From Hofstenia miamia (Eukaryota > Xenacoelomorpha > Acoela), in the NCBI GenBank assembly GCA_004352715.1, contig SCFE01000003.1, forward strand, positions 3,601,945 through 3,665,944: a DNA stretch of 64,000 nucleotides. The letters run 5' to 3'. The position numbers and the translations under genes are program-made. Under the pieces are notes generated by a model. That model was not told the origin of the DNA and searched no databases. It saw nothing but the letters and a program-made list of their open reading frames with translations. Each line of letters starts with the position of its first letter. Position 1 is the first letter of the stretch. Shown piece after piece: positions 56,546 to 64,000 of this stretch.

Positions 56546-58333
56546 AGTAGTGTAAGAAGACGAGGCGAGGTTCCACAAACTGACATTTTGACCTCTGCGA
56601 TATCGAGGGGGTGTTTTTAGTGACTCACCATTTGATTGACAGATGACTAATGAATTTCTGACAGATTGCGATAACTCACAAAGTGCTTTTTGACAGCTCG
56701 GGGGTAACTGGCTGACAGCTTGCTAATAGCTTTTAATTAGTGTACCATATTAGGGCCTATTTGCATGATTCATGTTCAAATTTAGTTTACACTTTTTGGT
56801 ATGAGTAATTTTTGTTAATATCACATTTGTTTGCATTACGCCATGTTAATATATAACGTATTATAACAACTCCTTTCGGGTTCACTTTGATAATATCACA
56901 GGCCATTTTTNNNNNNNNNNNNNNNNNNNNNNNNNNNNNNNNNNNNNNNNNNNNNNNNNNNNNNNNNNNNNNNNNNNNNNNNNNNNNNNNNNNNNNNNNN
57001 NNNNNNNNNNNNNNNNNNNNNNNNNNNNNNNNNNNNNNNNNNNNNNNNNNNNNNNNNNNNNNNNNNNNNNNNNNNNNNNNNNNNNNNNNNNNNNNNNNNN
57101 NNNNNNNNNNNNNNNNNNNNNNNNNNNNNNNNNNNNNNNNNNNNNNNNNNNNNNNNNNNNNNNNNNNNNNNNNNNNNNNNNNNNNNNNNNNNNNNNNNNN
57201 NNNNNNNNNNNNNNNNNNNNNNNNNNNNNNNNNNNNNNNNNNNNNNNNNNNNNNNNNNNNNNNNNNNNNNNNNNNNNNNNNNNNNNNNNNNNNNNNNNNN
57301 NNNNNNNNNNNNNNNNNNNNNNNNNNNNNNNNNNNNNNNNNNNNNNNNNNNNNNNNNNNNNNNNNNNNNNNNNNNNNNNNNNNNNNNNNNNNNNNNNNNN
57401 NNNNNNNNNNNNNNNNNNNNNNNNNNNNNNNNNNNNNNNNNNNNNNNNNNNNNNNNNNNNNNNNNNNNNNNNNNNNNNNNNNNNNNNNNNNNNNNNNNNN
57501 NNNNNNNNNNNNNNNNNNNNNNNNNNNNNNNNNNNNNNNNNNNNNNNNNNNNNNNNNNNNNNNNNNNNNNNNNNNNNNNNNNNNNNNNNNNNNNNNNNNN
57601 NNNNNNNNNNNNNNNNNNNNNNNNNNNNNNNNNNNNNNNNNNNNNNNNNNNNNNNNNNNNNNNNNNNNNNNNNNNNNNNNNNNNNNNNNNNNNNNNNNNN
57701 NNNNNNNNNNNNNNNNNNNNNNNNNNNNNNNNNNNNNNNNNNNNNNNNNNNNNNNNNNNNNNNNNNNNNNNNNNNNNNNNNNNNNNNNNNNNNNNNNNNN
57801 NNNNNNNNNNNNNNNNNNNNNNNNNNNNNNNNNNNNNNNNNNNNNNNNNNNNNNNNNNNNNNNNNNNNNNNNNNNNNNNNNNNNNNNNNNNNNNNNNNNN
57901 NNNNNNNNNNATTAACGCGGTGTAATGCAAACATTTGTGATATTATCAAAGTGAAATTACTCATGCCAAAAATGGCCTGTGATATTATCAAAGTGAACCC
58001 GAAAGGAGTTGTTATAATACGTTATATATTAACATGGCGTAATGCAAACAAATGTGATATTAACAAAAATTACTCATACCAAAAAGTGTAAACTAAATTT
58101 GAACATGAATCATGCAAATAGGCCCTAATATGGTACACTAATTAAAAGCTATTAGCAAGCTGTCAGCCAGTTACCCCCGAGCTGTCAAAAAGCACTTTGT
58201 GAGTTATCGCAATCTGTCAGAAATTCATTAGTCATCTGTCAATCAAATGGTGAGTCACTAAAAACACCCCCTCGATATCGCAGAGGTCAAAATGTCAGTT
58301 TGTGGAACCTCGCCTCGTCTTCTTACACTACTA
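56546..58333. repeat. Large inverted repeat, 365-bp arms on both sides of a gap
   Basis: 56546-56910 is the reverse complement of 57968-58333, nearly exact and without visible indels. The gap 56911-57910 lies between. 57911-57967 is a diverged third copy of a stretch inside the arms (compare 58031-58080). It may be a real palindromic transposon with long terminal inverted repeats or an artefact of gap joining. The outer limits at 56546 and 58333 are sharp. Confidence 0.75.
56911..57910. other. Assembly gap, 1000 N
   Basis: Exactly 1000 N at the centre of the inverted repeat. Confidence 1.
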
Positions 58334-58889
58334 TGCTCTGCGGGCCTTTATGCTACTGCCTGACAAGCGCAAATTAGAATTGATCTAGGCTGGTGACTTT
58401 ATCCTCAGCTGGAGTTCAGCATGGTTCACTATTCAAAAATAAGATTGGAGAGCATACGAATGCCTGATTAAATTGGCAACTCCGTATCCAAGGGCTTTAA
58501 AATCCTTTTAAGGACTCATCTCCAAAAGACACTGAAAGAAGCAATATCTGTGCGGAGCGGAGAGAGCAGTGAAAATTTTGCAAGTATTCAAGTCAATGTG
58601 CCGCTCAGTCAAAGCATTGAGCTATTGTCTTCTTACAAAATTTATATATAGAATTCCACTTAATAGACCCGCACATCCTTAATATACATATTGGAATAGA
58701 TTTCAGCAAAACAGCTTATTGCATGATTCATTGGAATGTTAGACTGTATTGTATATTACATTTTCCACTAAGTGCTACTCTTGTTAATACATTGTAATTG
58801 ATTACATACTGCTTCAAATTTGTGTTCACTTTCATTTTTCTACAAAAATTATTAAATCATCTGAAACAATTCCAGTTAATTGAAAAATA
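58334..58889. other. Unassigned DNA
   Basis: No supported feature. Confidence 0.4.
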
Positions 58890-59121
58890 ATGCTTGACTA
58901 CTTTCGCAGAAAAATCCGACGTAATATTTCGAAAACCTCAAAACCAAAATCATATTGTCAATATTACAGTTCGCTTGAAAAAGTCAAATTTCTACGTAAT
59001 GGCACCCAGAATCTGAATGTAACTCACCCACACATAAATTTTAAAGAAAATAAGCATAAAATGCATATCATTATAAGTAGAAACCAGAAAAAAGTTGTTT
59101 TGACCAAAGCTAAAATATCTA
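58890..59121 (+). CDS. Candidate first coding exon of a basic protein
   Basis: ATG at 58890 opens 77 codons plus one base, up to a consensus donor (TCTA|GTAAGT, GT at 59122). The peptide is strongly basic (LDYFRRKIRRNISKTSKPKS at the start, KVVLTKAKISS at the end) without hydrophobic segments. A basic N-terminus of this kind fits a mitochondrial or nucleic-acid-binding protein, but no family is recognised. No matching downstream exon was found. Confidence 0.3.
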
Positions 59122-59127
59122 GTAAGT

Positions 59128-61299
59128 CTTGAAATAATTTTTTTAGAGTCAAACAATTCATTTTAACATCAAATATTTTTAACTATTTCGGCACATCAAC
59201 TTTAACATTTGGTGGCATGTATACAAAATATATGCAGAAGATGTACATCATCGTCCAAATTCTTAAATAAAAATATTTCATAGGAGCAACATAGTTTAGA
59301 AAAACTGCATGCAAATCCTTATATCGTTTAGAAGACAGGTCGAGTGTTTGTACACTGCTCTTTTTTATTTGAAGTTTATATGATGTTGTAAATATGATTT
59401 ATCAGGATGTTTATTTAATGCTTAATTTGGCTTCATAGCAAACCATAGAAGCATTTTACAACTGAAAAAAGATACTTTCTTACAGCAACTAATAAAACTA
59501 TTTTGACGTATTTGAAGATTACACAGTGACTATTTTGCGAATTTTTTCCTACTATTTTTCTGCTTCCTAGTAAAAAGTTTACTAAATAGTAATCTATTCA
59601 CAAGTGTAGCACTTACACTAAACTATTTGAATTGGGACAATCATATTTCTTTCTTCATTAAGGCGTTAAAAATTCACAAGTGTTACGATGATGAATTTGA
59701 TGAATTTTTAACCAAAAGAAAATTTTAAGGATATTTCAATAATATAAGAGAGCAAAGATCCATTATCTTAATATCTAGCAATTTTGCAGTGATTTGACAT
59801 ATTTTCTTTCTAAACATTTGATTTTATCGAAATTGGCGGAAAAAAATTTTTCACTTGGCTAACAATTTTAAAGAATTGAATTTCAGGCTGTTATTTATTA
59901 TAATACAAAACAAAATTAGGTTGGAAATAAATACATAATCCTTATCTGCTTTCCCCTGAAAAAATATTGTATCATTAGATAACGTTATTTAGTTGTATTT
60001 GGCTCTCTACCAACGTGCAATTGCTTTTTCCAACATTTTCAAAGTTTTGCTAGACATTCTGAACAGAAAATCTAGCTTGTAATGAAACTTGGATCCTGGG
60101 TACTATCTAGAACCCAAAAAACTGTAGGAGTGTCATGCTTGCGGGTTATTTTCTGCAAAAAGCGACAATCACCACAGAGTACTATTTGGAGTGGCTCTGT
60201 CGGGTTAGGATTCTACACAACGAAAACAACATGACTTAGTGAGAATAAAACAAAGATCGTGTGCAGAATATTGAAAATGCTTCATTGATCCCCCATATTT
60301 GCAACTAATGGTGGTATGGGTGAAGAAGCTATTCCATATCATGCATTACTTGCTGAAATGTTAAGCAACAAAATGAATTTTAGCTATGCAAACGCTATTA
60401 TGATTTCATACGAAATAGGCTTTCTTTTGCAATTTTAAAAACAGTATAAATTGCCTACATGTTAACAGAAACAAAATTTATCAAAACCTTACTCCTCTAA
60501 ATGAAATTGATGTCAATTTGATTTAAGTTATTATTATTAATTAACGGCTAACATACATGGAACGTCAACAGTTAAATGATAATTTTTAATATTTGTATAT
60601 GAGATTTTGTAAATTACATAAATATTTTGTTATAATTTATTATCCGAATTCTTTGTAGTGTTAATTTTATATACATATTTATTTCCTTTCTTTGTTAAAA
60701 AAATAGTAAATTTTTTTATTTTTCAATATTTTATTTTGTAATGTTGATTTTATGAGCAAGCCAATTTTACTCGATAGGAATTCATAGAAATGCAAATGAT
60801 TGCAAACTCCTAGATTCCTTCCACTGCTTGGTTAAATATTGCTAAAATGGTTGTCTCATTATTACGGAATGTTGAAATTCTTCATCTACCCACCTCTTAA
60901 TGCATGTCGACCCATTTTTAGTGATAATGCTGGCTTTAAGTATACTTCCACTCCACAACTTACACGCCCTCTACTCCTAAATATGCTCCCTTTTTGTTCC
61001 TCACTTTAATATTAAGGATCTCTGTTTCTAAATTACTTATTGTAGATCTTCCTTTTGTAATTTCTTGCGTTTTTTATTATTTCATTATTTTTAATCTCAT
61101 TCTGGCTAAAAAAAGTCATTTAATTGTTGTTGTTGAACGTAATGTTACAATTAACGACAATAAATGTAAATCTGTATATATATATTCACTGAATTTTAAT
61201 TTAATACAATTGGCTGCTTGTAAACAAATTACAAAAACAATAAATGTAGGCCTACTTAGTAAAACATAACAAAAGCATGAAGCGCAAAATGGATAGAAA
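59128..61299. other. Featureless AT-rich DNA
   Basis: No gene or repeat end supported. Confidence 0.4.
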
Positions 61300-61407
61300 T
61301 TATAATAAGCATGCACCTATTTTTTAAAGAACTTAAAAATTGGTTCTTTTGGAGCTTCCTTCTTGAAGAACTTTTCTTTGTAACGTTGACTCACAGTTGT
61401 GTCGTTC
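61300..61407 (-). CDS. Candidate 3' terminal exon of an unidentified gene
   Basis: On the minus strand an acceptor (gttttgtttttag, AG at 61409-61408) opens 35 codons to TAA at 61302-61300. The peptide starts NDTTVSQRYKEKFFKKEAPK, continues EPIFKFFKK, and ends with a short IGACLL tail. It is Lys/Phe-rich and locally less AT-rich than its surroundings. The polypyrimidine tract is good. No upstream exon found and family unknown. Confidence 0.35.
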
Positions 61408-61409
61408 TA

Positions 61410-62867
61410 AAAACAAAACACGTAATTGTGTATATTTATTGAAAAATTTTATGATATAATTTTGTATTTTACACAAATTTCTATTGATTTCATCTGTAGT
61501 TATATTCCAAATACGTCAAACAATAAATTAGGCACGAAACTTTTCTACCTGAAACCGAACCGACACGACCAGGAACTTTGCTACCGCACCTGATAACAAA
61601 ACTTCTGTTCTTTGTAATGATGTGGAAATCCCAATATCATCCCGTACTTACCAGGATTTGCGGGCCACAAAAAAACACTTAAAATTATAGACATTAGGTG
61701 TATGTTAGTGTCCATTTGATATAATAAAATTGTGCAAGCAATTGAATTATTTTATGGGAACAGCTATCGGTAGAGCATGAAGAATTTCTGCCCTGTGGTA
61801 TTAGAAATGGAAGGATTTCTGGGCTTTTATATAATTTTCTAATATATATATATATATATTATATGTATATACATTGAAAATGTAGTCAATGAGCTACCAT
61901 CTACCTCTGACGTTATTTTAGCAATCATTATGATACCTAGCTATATAAAACAAGTTGCTGAAAACACCTACCCTAGGTGTGAATGTATTGCTGCAAATCA
62001 CAATTGAGTTAAAAATTACACATAAAAGCAAAAACTCATTTACTTCAGATGATAAAATAGAACAAAAAAAATTTAATATTGGAAAACAGACAATTTCGAC
62101 TCTGAGTATGAATTTACTCATCTTTAACGCTATAGGCATCCAAGTCAAGAAAAGGCTTTCAAATGCAAAGCCATTGTCTTTCTCCATTTTTCATATTTTT
62201 CTATATCGTCCCAAAATTTAATGTCACAAATTTTCTATTACTTCATTCCTAAGAAATTGTTTATCTAAGCAGGAACTTGAAATTGTACATTTAAATTTGA
62301 TCTTTTACACTCCTCCAAATAACATATCAGCAAACGTTGTTGTTCAGAAGGTAAATACAAACTAAGCCTAATTGGAAAATTCATTTCTAAATAATTGTAG
62401 AGGAATCCATCACAATAGTTTTTTTTATTAGTGTTAGTTTTTTATTGAATCTTTTACGCATCAAATATTTTTGAAATGAGTACCGGTAGTTCTTTCTACT
62501 GCCCAAATCAGCAAATAGAGTGGAATCGAGTCAAATTTTAGGAAGACACGTCGGATCGGGCGGGGTCGGCTCTATATATCATGCGAGTTTGGGTTGGATC
62601 GGGTCCAAAGAGTTTGAGCCGATTCCATGACTGTCGTGCATCCGATGAATTAAATACTTCTCAAACCACGGTGTGTAGGATTCTGTTTTTAAAGCTATTC
62701 AAGTTCAAGGAATGAAAGCTCTGTATAATTAATTATAATTAAGTTGTGAAACAGTTCCATTTCTCTACTACTAGCGGTAGAAACGTAATTGCTAAGCAGG
62801 GGACCTTCAGCAAATTTTTACAATTTGATAAGTCTTTCCCTGATCAATTTCATGTCCTCAATATACT
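61410..62867. other. Unassigned DNA
   Basis: A TA run at about 61842-61870. Between 61918 and 62221 both strands are open for nearly 90 codons, but neither shows a motif. Not called as a gene. Confidence 0.4.
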
Positions 62868-62868
62868 G

Positions 62869-62927
<59 letters not shown>
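62868..62927. repeat. TA microsatellite
   Basis: About 60 bp of (TA)n with one G interruption. Confidence 0.9.
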
Positions 62928-62929
<2 letters not shown>

Positions 62930-63369
62930 AAATATTTAAATAGATTTGCTAGTTATTAACCTTGTTGTAATCTTAGACGATGTTTCTATTCAACAGCAAA
63001 TACGATTGCGAATATTAAACGACATTTTCAAAAACTGAATTCATTATTTTCTTATAATATTCCAATCGTTCTACAATTTCTGGGAAAATTACAGAAAATG
63101 AGAGTTGTTATTTTCCCATAAAAATTTTAACACTAACACTCCAATTGCAGGAAGTCTAGACAACCAATGTAACTTAAACACAAAAAATTTAGATGGATTA
63201 TCTTCCATAATCGCTTAAAATTGAGCAAGCTTTTCAGTAGTTATTTCTTTATATTAGAATGTTTTGACACCCTAACACTACAACCATATTTAATCAGTAA
63301 CACATATACTTTAAATCCTAAAACATCAACAAAAGTTCTGAAAAGCATTTAATTTTGATGTCCAATTTT

Positions 63370-63930
63370 TTTTGTAGATTCTACACACTTCTGAAAAAAT
63401 TTAATTTCATAAGTCAATTACATCTACAAAATTTTCAAAATTTCTGAATTGAATTTAGTTTAACTAATCAATAATGTTTCTAAGTTCTACAGAATTTTTT
63501 AAATGAATTAAATCTACCTACTCAATTATTTAGTAAGTTCTACAAAGTTTCTGAAATGAATATTATCTAACTATTCAAGTATTTTTGTAAATTCTACTAA
63601 ATATTTAGAATGAATTTAATCTATCTAGTCAACAATTTCTTGAAAATTCTACAAAATTTTTAAAGGAATTTAATTTAACTACTCAATTATTTTGTAAATT
63701 CTATTAGATTTCTGAAATGAATTTAATCTACAAAGTTGAAAATTTTTGGGAGTTTTACAAAATTTTAAGATGAATTAAATCTACTTAGTCAATAATTTTT
63801 GTAAATTCTAAATAATTTTTAAAATGAATTTCATTTACCTAGTCAATTATTTTGTTATTCTATCTAGTTTTTGTAATACATTTTATCTAACTACTCAATA
63901 TTTTTTTAAATTCTACAAAATTTTTAAAAT
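63370..63930. repeat. Degenerate minisatellite, period about 52-58 bp
   Basis: About ten drifting copies of a unit of the type ttctacaaaatttttaaa, then atgaatttaatctacc, then tagtcaattatttt. It ends in a short GA run at 63931-63942. Confidence 0.7.
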
Positions 63931-63942
63931 GAGAGAGAGAGA

Positions 63943-64000
63943 TATTTATTCATGCATACAGCACAATACAATGTACAATTACATTAACAATTATAACAAT
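63943..64000. other. Window edge after a GA run
   Basis: Too little sequence to assign. Confidence 0.4.

Noticed and set aside
61918-62221. Overlapping open frames of 88-89 codons on both strands
   Set aside because: The plus frame begins at TTG. The minus frame has an ATG and some hydrophobic text, but no splice signals, motif or codon contrast. Mirror-image open frames are common in such DNA.

Overview
The window is AT-rich animal nuclear DNA, most likely from an invertebrate. The evidence is two recognisable animal nuclear genes (SDHAF4 and CCDC115), GT-AG introns, many eukaryotic transposon families and scaffold gaps. The species cannot be fixed from the sequence. There are no bacterial operons, CRISPR arrays or rRNA genes. 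About 5.2 kb is assembly gap: five runs of 1000 N, one of 205 N and seven single N.

Layout. 1-5.6 kb: a tRNA-like sequence, a 225-bp MITE, and stacked copies of a THAP-domain P-element-like transposon carrying pieces of a piggyBac element. 9.2-12.7 kb: a hAT-type MITE with a perfect 8-bp target duplication, then a complete but internally deleted Ty3/Gypsy LTR element. 13.7-16.6 kb: one candidate membrane-protein exon and several inverted-repeat elements. 18.8-22.5 kb: an apparently exact 1.87-kb direct duplication around a single N, with a candidate exon in each copy. 25-27.5 kb: a 5'-truncated LINE tail and a decayed Tc1-like transposase. 27.7-32.1 kb: the real host-gene island, SDHAF4 (one exon) and CCDC115 (two phase-matched exons), both on +. 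35.6-36.0 kb: a 151-bp unit repeated three times, with coding character on -. 36.4-38.4 kb: an intact Tc1/mariner-superfamily transposase between inverted ends built of 21-bp iterons, followed by deleted relatives. 39.2-42 kb and 48.5-51.2 kb: two more P-like copies on -, each holding piggyBac. 43.7-48.0 kb: a second, decayed Gypsy element on -. 53.9-55.3 kb: an internally deleted mariner inside a TA tract. 56.5-58.3 kb: a large inverted repeat around a gap. After that comes mostly featureless AT-rich DNA with two candidate exons and a minisatellite at the right edge.

The best biological result is a nested-transposon history that can be read directly. A P-element-like transposon (CATG termini, 8-bp target duplication, N-terminal THAP zinc finger, P-type C-terminal region) was invaded by a piggyBac element with CACTAG termini at a TTAA site. 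A paralogous copy at 1378-1381 keeps the empty TTAA site. The only intact long protein in the window is the 360-aa Tc1-like transposase with 36 residues between its second D and its E. Several junctions at single N positions look like scaffold joins, so the order and orientation of the repeat blocks should be treated with caution.
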